Below, piece by piece: positions 20,451 to 28,806 of a stretch of 60,146 nucleotides of DNA; position 1 is the first letter of the stretch; every line of letters begins with the position of its first letter. The notes beneath the pieces were generated by a model that was not told where the DNA came from, ran no database searches, and saw only the letters and a program-made list of their open reading frames with translations. The position numbers and the translations under genes were made by a program. This stretch comes from Saprospiraceae bacterium (GTDB taxonomy: Bacteria > Bacteroidota > Bacteroidia > Chitinophagales > Saprospiraceae): contig JADJYH010000008.1 of assembly GCA_016719855.1 (NCBI GenBank), positions 180,001 through 240,146 on the forward strand, written 5' to 3'.

Positions 20451-20461
20451 TGTAGGCATTT

Positions 20462-23311
20462 TCAATGGGCCTCCAACCAATTCTTCCCCGTCCCCATCTC
20501 CACCAAAATCGGCACCTTCAAGTTCGGAATCGCATTGGTCATCAGGTCGTAGATGATGGGCTTCACGGTCTCCAGTTCGCCCGTTGGCACATCGAAAACA
20601 AGTTCGTCATGCACCTGCAAAATCATCTTCGTGTCCAATTTTTTGTCAAGCAAAGCCTTGTGGATATGGATCATCGCCACCTTGATGAGGTCGGCGGCGG
20701 TGCCTTGGATCGGCGTGTTGATGGCCACCCGCTCGGCGTTGGAGCGGGCGAGGGAGTTGCGGCTGTCAATGTCCCGAAGGTAGCGGCGGCGACCGAGCAG
20801 CGTTTTCACGTAGCCCGTTTCCCGTGCGCTTTCCACGGTGTCTTCCATGTAGCGTTTCAGGCCATTGTATTGCTGGAAATAGGTGTCAATCAACTCCTTC
20901 GCCTCGCTACGCTTGATGCCGAGTTGCTGCGACACGTTCGTTGCGCCAGCACCATAGATGATGGAGAAGTTAACGGTCTTGGCGTTGCGGCGCTGGTCGC
21001 TCGTCACCTCGTCGTAGGGCACGCCATAGACCCTCGCCGCCGTGGCCCGGTGGATGTCCTGGTTCAGCCGGAAGGCTTCAATCATGGCCTCGTCGCCGCT
21101 GATTTCGGCGATGATGCGCAGCTCGATCTGCGAGTAGTCGGCACTGAGCAGGAAGTGGTCTGCGTCCCGTGGGATGAACGCCTCCCGCACCTTTCGGCCC
21201 TCCGCCGTCTTGATGGGGATGTTCTGGAGGTTGGGGTTGTTGGAGGCGAGGCGACCCGTGGCGGCCAGCGCCTGGTTGAACGAAGTATGCACCCGCCCCG
21301 TGCGTGGGTGTACCTGCAAAGGCAGCGCATCCACGTAGGTGGACTTCAGTTTGGACAGGCCCCGGTGCTTCAAAATTTCGGCGACGAAGGGCTGCTCCAC
21401 CGCCATTTCCGTCAGGATGGCCTCGTCGGTGGAGTAGGCACCGGTCTTGGTTTTTGCCCAGCGGTAGGGCAATTTCATGCGATCGAACAGCACCTCGCCA
21501 ATCTGCTTGGGCGAGGCAATGTTGAACTGCAAGCCCGCCATTTCGTAAATTTTCAACTCCAAATCGGCAATGCTTTTCTCCAATTCCTTCGAGTACGCCC
21601 GCAGCACATCGCCGTCAATGCGGATGCCCTCGAACTCCATGTCTACGATGACTTTGATGAGGGGGCGCTCCATCGTGTCGTAGAGTTCTTGCAGGCCCTC
21701 TTCCTTGAGTTTTGGCTGAAAATAATGCCCCAATTGCAGCGTCACGTCGGCATCCTCAGCGGCGTACTCGGCCACCCGTTCCACCCGGATGTCCCGCATG
21801 CTCAATTGTTTCGCCCCTTTTCCAATCAGCGTTTCGATGGAAATCGGCTGGTATTTTAGGTAGGTTTCGGAGAGGTAGTTCATGTTGTGCCGCAGTTCCG
21901 GCTCGATGAGGTAGTGCGCAATCATCGTGTCGAACCAGTAGCCAGCCACCTCCACGCCGTAGTTTTTGAACACCACGGCGTCGTACTTGATGTTTTGCCC
22001 AATTTTCTCAATTGCCTCATTTTCAAGCACTTGCTTGAACTCAGCAGCGATTTTTGTCGCCTCGTCCCGGTCGGCTGGCACGGGCACATACCACGCCTCG
22101 AAGGGCGTCACGCTGAATGACATGCCCACCAGTTCGGCCAGCATTTGGTCAACGCTCGTGGTCTCGGTATCGAACGAGATGCTTTTTGCTTGGGATAAAA
22201 TGGCGACCAGTTCCGCCCGCTTCTCCGGCGTATCGGCGAGGTGGTAGGTGTGCGGGGTGTTCTCGGCGTTCTTCTCCGCCATCGAGTGGACGGGGATTGG
22301 TGGGGCGGCAGATTGCCGTTGGCTGTTGGCTGTTGGCTGTTGGCTTTCGTCGTCTCCGAACAGGTTGCCCTGCGAGCCTGCGACAGGTGCGGATTTGCCG
22401 GCGGCCTTGGGTGCCGAGTTCGGCGTACCATCGCCACCGAGTATCTGCGCACCTAACGTCCTGAATTCCAATTCTTTAAACATTGCCGCCAACTCCTCCC
22501 TGTCGAAGGGGTCAAGGTTATAGTCTTCTTCATGAAATTCAATCGGCGCTTCGATGTCAATGCGGGCGAGCTTCTTGGAGAGCATGGCCTGCTCCGCAAA
22601 GTCCCGCAGTTTCTCCTGGTTTTTGCCCTTCACCTTGTCCAGGTTTTCGAGCAGGTTTTCCACCGAACCAAATTCCTTGAGCAGGGTCGCCGCCGTTTTC
22701 GGGCCGATGCCGGGCACGCCGGGGATATTGTCCACGGCATCGCCTTGAAGGCCGAGGATGTCCACCACTTGGTCCACATGCTCGATGTCCCAGTTGGCGC
22801 AGACCTCTTTTTCGCCCCAAATCTCTACCTCGCCGCCTGCCTTGCCGGGCTTGTACATGAAGATGTTCGGGCTGACGAGTTGGCCATAGTCTTTGTCCGG
22901 CGTCACCATATATACTTGATAACCAGCCTTTTCTGCTTTCTTAGCAATGGTGCCAATCACATCGTCCGCCTCGAAGCGGGGCAGCGTGAGGATGGGGATT
23001 TTCCAAGCCTTCAGGATTTTCATAATCCATGGCAGCCCGAAGGTGATGCCCTCCGGCTGTGCGTCCCGGTTGGCCTTGTAGGCGGGGAACCAATCGTCGC
23101 GGAAAGTGCCGCCGGGCAGGTCGAAGCTCACGGCTAAGTGCGTCGGCTTTTGGTTGTTGATGAGGTCGGTGAGGGTACGCACGAAGCCCGTGATGGCGCT
23201 CGTGTCCCAGCCTTTGGAGTTGATGAGCGGGCGGGTGATGAAGGCGTAGTGCGCCCGATAGACGAGGGCGTGGCCGTCGAGGAGGAAAAGGCGTTTGTCG
23301 TTGTTTGTCAT
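20462..23311 (-). CDS. polA: DNA polymerase I
   Basis: A 949-residue family A polymerase used in repair and Okazaki fragment processing. A 5'-3' exonuclease domain covers residues 1-290 (LLDGHALVYRAHYAF, VSFDLPGGTFRDDW), a DnaQ-like 3'-5' exonuclease about 360-540 with the acidic motif SFDTETTSVD retained, and the polymerase fold 560-949 (motif A DYSQIELRIIAE, O-helix RRNAKTVNFSIIYG, motif C QVHDELVFDV). The linker near residue 330 holds a repeat-encoded SQQPTANSQRQS tract. Upstream on the minus strand TATCTTCC may be the -7 box. Confidence 0.96.
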   Translation of the reverse strand: MTNNDKRLFLLDGHALVYRAHYAFITRPLINSKGWDTSAITGFVRTLTDLINNQKPTHLAVSFDLPGGTFRDDWFPAYKANRDAQPEGITFGLPWIMKILKAWKIPILTLPRFEADDVIGTIAKKAEKAGYQVYMVTPDKDYGQLVSPNIFMYKPGKAGGEVEIWGEKEVCANWDIEHVDQVVDILGLQGDAVDNIPGVPGIGPKTAATLLKEFGSVENLLENLDKVKGKNQEKLRDFAEQAMLSKKLARIDIEAPIEFHEEDYNLDPFDREELAAMFKELEFRTLGAQILGGDGTPNSAPKAAGKSAPVAGSQGNLFGDDESQQPTANSQRQSAAPPIPVHSMAEKNAENTPHTYHLADTPEKRAELVAILSQAKSISFDTETTSVDQMLAELVGMSFSVTPFEAWYVPVPADRDEATKIAAEFKQVLENEAIEKIGQNIKYDAVVFKNYGVEVAGYWFDTMIAHYLIEPELRHNMNYLSETYLKYQPISIETLIGKGAKQLSMRDIRVERVAEYAAEDADVTLQLGHYFQPKLKEEGLQELYDTMERPLIKVIVDMEFEGIRIDGDVLRAYSKELEKSIADLELKIYEMAGLQFNIASPKQIGEVLFDRMKLPYRWAKTKTGAYSTDEAILTEMAVEQPFVAEILKHRGLSKLKSTYVDALPLQVHPRTGRVHTSFNQALAATGRLASNNPNLQNIPIKTAEGRKVREAFIPRDADHFLLSADYSQIELRIIAEISGDEAMIEAFRLNQDIHRATAARVYGVPYDEVTSDQRRNAKTVNFSIIYGAGATNVSQQLGIKRSEAKELIDTYFQQYNGLKRYMEDTVESARETGYVKTLLGRRRYLRDIDSRNSLARSNAERVAINTPIQGTAADLIKVAMIHIHKALLDKKLDTKMILQVHDELVFDVPTGELETVKPIIYDLMTNAIPNLKVPILVEMGTGKNWLEAH
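22316..22350. repeat. 7-bp word repeat in the polA linker
   Basis: GTTGGCT occurs four times in tandem (plus-strand view), in the region encoding the linker between the 5'-3' exonuclease and the proofreading-type domain. It keeps the frame and codes for polar residues. There is no complementary arm, so it is a single-arm version of the word repeats seen elsewhere. Confidence 0.75.
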
Positions 23312-23420
23312 TGCGGGTGATGGTTGGATTTAGGGCGGGAAGATAGGGCGTCTTGGGTGAAAAATTTTGAGAATAAAGCAATCCTCGCTCCTACTACTTG
23401 GGTAATTTTTTGTGAAATAA

Positions 23421-23451
23421 TTGGCTATAGAGCAATTTTTTTGTAAATTTG
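23421..23451 (+). promoter_or_regulatory. strong TTG / TAnnTTTG promoter for a small RNA
   Basis: TTG at 23421-23423 and TAAATTTG at 23444-23451 are separated by 20 bases, a near-ideal Bacteroidota promoter. It reads to the right into a short structured segment that ends in a T-run, not into an annotated gene. Confidence 0.75.
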
Positions 23452-23456
23452 CGACA

Positions 23457-23528
23457 TCCTGCGTTGCATGAATTCCGACTCCATGTCGTTGAAGGGTATC
23501 CTTCTTAGTGCAATGGCGGGCTTTTTTA
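23457..23528 (+). ncRNA. candidate structured small RNA beside polA
   Basis: A transcript of about 70 nt is predicted. The outer stem CCTGCGTTGCA (23458-23468) pairs with TGCAATGGCGGG (23509-23520) with one bulge. Inside are two hairpins: CGAC-TCCAT-GTCG (23476-23488) and GAAGG-GTAT-CCTTC (23491-23504). CTTTTTT follows the outer stem directly, making it an intrinsic terminator. A 22-codon frame (ATG 23468 to TAG 23536, encoding a hydrophobic tail SLKGILLSAMAGFFIL) overlaps it, so a toxin-like peptide is the alternative. I do not recognise the RNA family. Confidence 0.6.
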
Positions 23529-23530
23529 TT

Positions 23531-24335
23531 TTATAGCTTGTTGCTTGCCAATAGTGGATGTTTTGGTGAGTAGTAGTTTTGGCTATTTTGATACCTTTCC
23601 GAATCGTACAAATCCACCACCAGCGAGATTTTATCCTTTAAAAAATTGTAATAGTGCACTTCGCCTCGCTCGAAAACCCTTTGAACTGACCAACAGAAGT
23701 AATCAGCTATGTTTAAAAGCGGCTCAGTCAAGTGGTTCTGAACGTTGAAAGCCACATGTGTTTTGGCAGACTTGCCAACCTTTTTGTGGTTTCGACCAAT
23801 AGCTTTTGAAAGGGCAAGCTGGAGGTTTTGGTTTCTGGTTGAATTTGCCCTTGCTGCAATGTTCAGCGTCAACTTGCCGCCTTTTTGAAGCTTATTTTTC
23901 AACAAGTGAGAAAGCAGGTCAGCATAAAACTCAGCTTCTTTGCCATTGTGCCTATTTTCATATAATGAAGGAACTTTCCGGCCTACCATCGCTTCAAAGC
24001 TGCAATCGATAGTCTTGATAAAATCATAGAATAGTTTTCGAACTTCTGGCAAGTCATCTGTGGCATGAAAGAAAAAGCCGCCTCTCAATTTTCTTTTGAA
24101 TGCTTGGTATTTCGGCAAAATACGGGTCGTTTGAAACTTGCTGTTGGAGTGCCAAAATCCTTTCCCGTATTAACGGTAGAGGTTCTTTGAACTTTACCAT
24201 GCCAAGAATGAAGGAAAGAGAAACTCCATTTTGCCCAATAATATTGACCTTGCCTTTTCCGTAAAAGGTCGTGTCGCCTGCCTCGTCCAAATATCGTTGG
24301 TTGGTTTCAACCGTTTCTTTCCCATGTAAATTCAT
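23531..24335 (-). CDS. DUF3800-domain protein (one frameshift)
   Basis: Read across a frame break near 24090, this is a protein of about 268 residues beginning MNLHGKETVETNQRYLDEAG. The Y-x-D-E-x-G-D motif near residue 15, a later conserved Asp (LYDSERY) and overall length fit DUF3800, an RNase H-like fold family common in mobile and defence regions. The break lies in a short overlap of the two frames around an A-run. Activity is unproven for the family. The small RNA candidate ends just at its 3' end, convergent with it. Confidence 0.7.
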
Positions 24336-24382
24336 GGATGGGTTTTAAGGTGGGAAGATAGAGAAAAAAGCAGACTGCAGCC

Positions 24383-24931
24383 TCACTCCCCAAACCTGAA
24401 CCCATCCAAGTACATCTGCTGCAAATTGAAATGCGGGTAATCCCCTTCACCCGCTATGAACAAAATGCCAATGTTCTGTTGGTTGATCCAGCCTTTGACG
24501 GCAAAATGATTGTCGTCGAGGCAATCCCAATAGTCAATCACGCCCCTTGCGCTGGGACAACTTTCGAGGGTATGCCCCCTGCCCACGCCAACCGATTCAA
24601 AAACCTCAAAGGCTTCTTCCAGATAATCCAAGTAGCTGATGAGCAGTTCCTCCAGTTCCTCCGGCGATGAATCTGAAAATGGCTCGGTAAACCGTACGGT
24701 GATGCATCCAAAAAGATAACCATCCACATCCAGTTCCGAAGTGTAAACATCGGCACCATCCTCCGATTTTTCAAGAACAAACTCAGGCATTCCCTCTGGG
24801 AAATAACCAGCGCAACCGGATTGCCCGATGTCCATTTTTGAAAGGTGGGGGACTTTCACGGTTTCTTCCGATTGGGCGGAAAGCAAGAGGGGCAAAAGCA
24901 GTGCGGCGAGCAAGGTGGCGAAGCTTTTCAT
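24383..24931 (-). CDS. secreted protein of unknown function
   Basis: A 182-residue protein with a clear signal peptide (MKSFATLLAALLLPLLLSAQ), cut probably after SAQ. The mature part is acidic with several cysteines (QSGCAGYF, LFGCITV, ESCPSARG, DYWDCLDD), which may form disulfides outside the cytoplasm. I do not recognise a family. It is 53 bases downstream of an SDR gene on the same strand and may share its transcript. The start is set by the signal peptide; an in-frame extension upstream is low-complexity and unlikely. Confidence 0.75.
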   Translation of the reverse strand: MKSFATLLAALLLPLLLSAQSEETVKVPHLSKMDIGQSGCAGYFPEGMPEFVLEKSEDGADVYTSELDVDGYLFGCITVRFTEPFSDSSPEELEELLISYLDYLEEAFEVFESVGVGRGHTLESCPSARGVIDYWDCLDDNHFAVKGWINQQNIGILFIAGEGDYPHFNLQQMYLDGFRFGE

Positions 24932-24984
24932 GTTGGTAAATTTTTTGATACAAAATGAGTGAAATTCGTGCCACAAATCCACAA

Positions 24985-25683
24985 TTATAAATCTCCCAAC
25001 TGAGGTCGAATCACGATTTCTTCCACCACGGCGGCGGGACTCATTTGCCATGCGCCCCACACCGCCAGGGCGATGTCGCTGGCCTGCATCAGGCGGCTTT
25101 CCGGCAGGTCCACACCAGCCCAACTGTTCGACCAAGTGGCACCGGGCAGGATGGCCGTCACCTTGATGCCCTTGGTTTTCAGTTCCTCCCGCAGCACTTT
25201 GGAGAAGCCCAACAACGCAAATTTGGAAATAGTGTAGGAGCCGCCGCCGGGGTAGGCAATCAGGCTGGCGATGCTGCACATATTGAAGATATGGCCGCTA
25301 CCCTTGGCAAGCATGACCGGGAGCATGGCACGGGTGAAGTGGTAGGCACTATACAGGTTCGTCTCGATTTGCTGTTCAAGGTGGCCGTCCGGTTCGTCAA
25401 TGATTTCACCGGAGAGGTAAACGCCAGCATTGTTCACGAGGCAGTCCACTTCGCCCCAGTGTTGTTTCACAAAATCGGCGAAGGCCAGCACCTCGGCTTT
25501 TTGGCGCATGTCGGTGGCTTTGGTCAAAACTTCCACGCCGTATTTCTCCTCCAATTCTTTTTTAAAAATGGTCAAATCGGCTTCCGAGCGGGCGCAAACG
25601 GCCACGTCAAAACCTTCTGATGCAAACTTTTCTGCGATGGCTCGGCCAATGCCTTTGGTGGCGCCCGTGATGATGATTTTCAT
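24985..25683 (-). CDS. short-chain dehydrogenase/reductase
   Basis: A 232-residue classical SDR. The nucleotide-binding TGATKGIGRAIAEKF is at residues 6-20, NNAG near 85, the catalytic Ser in FNMCSIASLIAYPGG and Y-x-x-x-K in SYTISKFALLG near 150. The C-terminus is short. It should reduce or oxidise a carbonyl or alcohol using NAD(P); the substrate is unknown. I chose ATG 25683 because the beta strand before the glycine motif then starts directly (MKIIITG). Confidence 0.88.
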   Translation of the reverse strand: MKIIITGATKGIGRAIAEKFASEGFDVAVCARSEADLTIFKKELEEKYGVEVLTKATDMRQKAEVLAFADFVKQHWGEVDCLVNNAGVYLSGEIIDEPDGHLEQQIETNLYSAYHFTRAMLPVMLAKGSGHIFNMCSIASLIAYPGGGSYTISKFALLGFSKVLREELKTKGIKVTAILPGATWSNSWAGVDLPESRLMQASDIALAVWGAWQMSPAAVVEEIVIRPQLGDL

Positions 25684-25774
25684 GGTGAGGATAGGTGTCG
25701 CCAATGGACGTTATGGATGCAATTGTTTTTTAAGATTGAAACCTAGCACATACGGCCTGCCAATTGTGGCGACC

Positions 25775-26650
25775 CTATTTCCCGAACGCCCACACCAAAA
25801 ACTCCGGCAGCACCGCTCCCCATGTGTGCGGGTGGTGGATGCCGTCCTTGACTTCCCGGTAGTGCAGGTCGTGCTTGTGGTGGTAGCCGTTGTCCTTCAA
25901 GCGTTCGATGAGGTCGAGTGTATCGTCAATGGAATCAATGACGCCGTTGCCGTTGCGGTCGTCGGTTTCGTCCATCGTGCCGGTCTGGAACCAGAACTTT
26001 AGGCCAGGACGGTGGTAGCCCGTGTCCACCAGTTCGTGCATGATGCGGCCACCGTCGGGGTCGTCCTGGCAGAAGTCGCAGTGCCGCCACCAAAAGGAAC
26101 CGGAGAAAACGCCTGCTTTACCGAACAGTTTCGGGTTGTTCCAGACGATGTCCATTGCCGAAAGGCCGCCCAAAGAGAAGCCTGCGAAGGCCGTGTGTTG
26201 TGCTCCTTCCCGTATCGGGTAAGTCTTTTTTAGATGCGGAAATAGCTCTTTAACAATGAATTTTGTGTAAAAACGAGCTTTGCTGCCCCGGTTGCGGTAG
26301 TCGGGCCGATTGGCGGTGCCGTACTCCTGCAGCCGCTCTCCGGCATGGATGGCTACGACGATGAGTGAGGGGATTTGCTGCGAGGTGTAGAGTGCGGTCA
26401 GGGTCTCGGCGAGGCGCACGGCCTCCATGTCCTGGCCGTCGTTGAAGAACAGAACTGGGAAGCGCCCGACACCGCTGGCGTCATAGTCGGGCGGGAGGAA
26501 AACATCAATGCTGAAGCGGGTCGGGAGGTATCCCGAGCGGAAATTTCGGAGCCGATGAATGTGTAGCGAGTGGCGTTGCTCCTTCGAAAATTCAAATCGT
26601 TGATGGCCCGGTGCCAGTTTATCCAAATGCCCCATGTGTAGTTTTGACAT
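25775..26650 (-). CDS. esterase of the alpha/beta-hydrolase fold
   Basis: A 291-residue hydrolase of the putative esterase (Fes/EstD-like) family. The strand-helix entry PVLFFNDGQDMEAVR, the nucleophile elbow GFSLGGLSAMD near residue 165 (Ser) and a C-terminal His in DGIHHPHTWG are visible. There is no signal peptide. It is divergent from the ATP-grasp/amidotransferase operon with a 190-base gap, and I suspect a functional link: such esterases could release or process an amide or ester product. The substrate is unknown. Confidence 0.82.
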   Translation of the reverse strand: MSKLHMGHLDKLAPGHQRFEFSKEQRHSLHIHRLRNFRSGYLPTRFSIDVFLPPDYDASGVGRFPVLFFNDGQDMEAVRLAETLTALYTSQQIPSLIVVAIHAGERLQEYGTANRPDYRNRGSKARFYTKFIVKELFPHLKKTYPIREGAQHTAFAGFSLGGLSAMDIVWNNPKLFGKAGVFSGSFWWRHCDFCQDDPDGGRIMHELVDTGYHRPGLKFWFQTGTMDETDDRNGNGVIDSIDDTLDLIERLKDNGYHHKHDLHYREVKDGIHHPHTWGAVLPEFLVWAFGK

Positions 26651-26692
26651 TGAAAATCAAAGCAGGTTGCGCTTGCTGTCAGGATTTCGCCT

Positions 26693-26700
26693 TAGCTTTG
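26693..26700 (+). promoter_or_regulatory. -7 promoter element of the ATP-grasp operon
   Basis: TAGCTTTG matches TAnnTTTG, with TTG triplets 17 and 23 bases upstream. It would give a leader of about 130 bases before the ATP-grasp start at 26840. The leader 26707-26839 is AT-rich; I see no riboswitch-like structure in it. Confidence 0.5.
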
Positions 26701-26839
26701 CCGACCATTCTGCCCCACCCATTTTCCTGAAAACAGCGAGACAAAGCAAATCCATTTAAAGCAAATTTAGCGAAATCATTTTTTGACTACGTTCAAAAAT
26801 TCAACCATAATCTTTTACGCCATTTAAAAACACCTGTAA

Positions 26840-27836
26840 ATGAAAAGATAGGCATACTTTTCGGCAAGGAAAGAACCTTTCCACAAGCCTTCGTGGAGCG
26901 AGTGAACTCGAAGAGAGTGAAGGGAATCACGGCGGAGTTTGTGAAAGTGGAAGAGTTGATGCAAAACCAGCCCAGCGGCTACGCCGTCATCATTGACCGC
27001 ATCTCACAGGACGTGCCGTTCTACCGGGCTTACCTGAAAAACGCCGCCGCCACTGGCACGGCCGTCATCAACAACCCGTTTTGGTGGAGCGCCGACGAGA
27101 AGTTTTTCAACAACATACTGGCCGAACAGGTCGGCGTACCCGTGCCGAAGACCGTGCTGCTGCCCAGCAAGGACCACCCAGACGACACCTCCTCGGAGAG
27201 TTTTTCCAACCTAAAATTCCCGATGGAATGGGAGGCGATGCTCGACTACCTTGGCGGTTTTCCGGCCTTCATGAAGCCCCACGCTGGCGGCGGCTGGAAG
27301 AGCGTTTACCCGGTAGACAACTGGGCGAGGTGTTCAAAGCCTACCACGAGACTGGCCAACTGGTCATGATGTTCCAAAAAGCGGTGAATTTTGAGAGCTA
27401 TTTCCGTTGCTACTGCATCGGTCGAAAATACGTCCGCATCATGGACTACGAGCCACGCAACCCGCACCACCTGCGCTACGTGGCCGACCACGGTGCATCG
27501 AAGGAATTGCTGGAACTGATGGAAGACTACGTGCTCCGTCTCTGCAACGGCCTCGGCTACGACTTCAATACCGTTGAGTTTGGCGTGGAAAACGGCGTTC
27601 CCGTCGCCATTGACTTCTGCAACCCGGCACCCGATGCCGACGTGAACTCCGTGGGCAAGGAAAACTTCGAGTGGGTGGTGGAGACCATGGCCAACTATGC
27701 CATCGAGCGGGCACAGGCGCACGAGGAGGGCAAGCACAACCTGACTTGGGGCACTTTCGTGCAACAGGCCGTGCTGGGCAACCACCTCACACCGCCACGT
27801 GCTCCGGCAAAGGCTGCGGCCAAGAAGAAGAAATAA
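26840..27836 (+). CDS. ATP-grasp ligase-like protein (two frameshifts)
   Basis: A protein of about 332 residues with RimK-like ATP-grasp features. Corrected, it begins MKKIGILFGKERTFPQAFVE; one A is missing at the start (near 26845) and one C near 27322. The motifs are the pre-ATP-grasp strand VIIDRISQDVPFYRAYLK, NNPFWWSADEKFFNNILAEQ, GFPAFMKPHAGGGWKSVYPV (ATP-binding Lys and glycine loop), and the metal-site stretch NTVEFGVENGVPVAIDFCNP. The tail is Lys-rich. ATP-grasp enzymes join a carboxylate to an amine through an acyl-phosphate; substrates here are unknown. It heads an operon with an amidotransferase and a second ligase-like gene. Confidence 0.8.
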
Positions 27837-27856
27837 TGGTTTGATTTTGGAATAAA

Positions 27857-27937
27857 ATTGTTGGATTGTTGGATTGCTGGATTGTTTGATTGTTGAGCAA
27901 CACAAGTCAATTGAACAATCCTGCAAGCCAACAATTA
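27857..27937. repeat. word-built inverted repeat between ATP-grasp and amidotransferase genes
   Basis: The left arm repeats ATTGTTGG with an 8-bp period (ATTGTTGG twice, ATTGCTGG, ATTGTTTG, ATTGTTGA). The right arm has CAATTGAA, CAATCCTG and CAAGCCAACAATT. The arms are partly complementary. Lying inside an operon, the hairpin could tune expression between the two genes or protect the upstream message. Confidence 0.75.
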
Positions 27938-27945
27938 CTTAGAAC

Positions 27946-28771
27946 ATGGAAAGTAAATTAAAGCTGGCAATTTTGGACATGTACGAGGGCACCCGCAACC
28001 TCGGCATGACGAACATCCAAGACATCGTAAAGCAGTTCGGCGCTGATATTGATTTTGAAATTTTCGACGTGCGCAGTGCGGTGAAAGTGCCCGACCTGAG
28101 CCACGATATTTACATCTTCTCCGGCGGCCCCGGCAACCCGCTGGTGGGCGACGAAAGCTGGCTGGCGCCTTTCCATGAGCTGATTGACGAATTGTGGCAC
28201 TACAACCGACACGAAGAAGGGCCTAAAAAATTCGTGTTCTTCATTTGCCACTCCTTCCAAATGGCTTGCCACCACTTCAAGATTGGCGAAATCAACCGTC
28301 GGCGGAAAAAGTCGTTCGGCACCTTTCCCGTACACAAGACCGATGGCGGCGAACACGAATGGCTGCTCAACGAGCTGAACGAGCCATTTTGGGTAGCCGA
28401 CTTCCGGGAGTACCAAGTTGTAAAGCCGAACTTTGAGCGCATGAGGGAGATTGGTGCCACCTTGCTTTGCGTTGAAAAAGACCGCCCCTCACTTGGAGGT
28501 GGAACGGGCAATTATGGCCGTGCGCTTTTCACCGGAAATGATTGGCACACAGTTCCACCCGGAGGCCGACCCAGTGGGCATGAGGAGCTATTTCGGGGAA
28601 GAAGAAAGGGTCGCAGCTATCCTCGAAGAGTATGGCGAGGAAAAATACGAAAGCATGGTAAAGGACCTGCAAGACCCTGCCAAGATTGCCCGTACACATG
28701 CCGTCATCCTGCCGCTGTTCTTGCATGACTCGATACGGCGGGTGAGGAGGGGTGTGCTGGAGTTGGCGTGA
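27946..28771 (+). CDS. class I glutamine amidotransferase-like protein (one frameshift)
   Basis: A protein of about 275 residues with the class I amidotransferase triad: nucleophile Cys in FFICHSFQMACHHF near residue 102, His and Glu in GTQFHPEADPVGMR near 198. The oxyanion motif IFSGGPGNPL is near 64. One extra C in a run near 28488 shifts the frame; corrected, the join reads VEKDRPHLEVERAIMAVRFS. These domains release ammonia from glutamine or act as peptidases. Placed between two ATP-grasp-like genes, it could feed ammonia to one of them. The partner reaction is unknown. Confidence 0.82.
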
Positions 28772-28806
28772 CCTGCTTGCTTTTAAAAAAACGAAATCCA
28801 ACCACT

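Noticed and set aside
23468..23536. 22-codon hydrophobic peptide as the main product of the polA-side unit
   Set aside because: Kept only as an alternative: the frame runs through the terminator stem and T-run, so RNA is the simpler reading.
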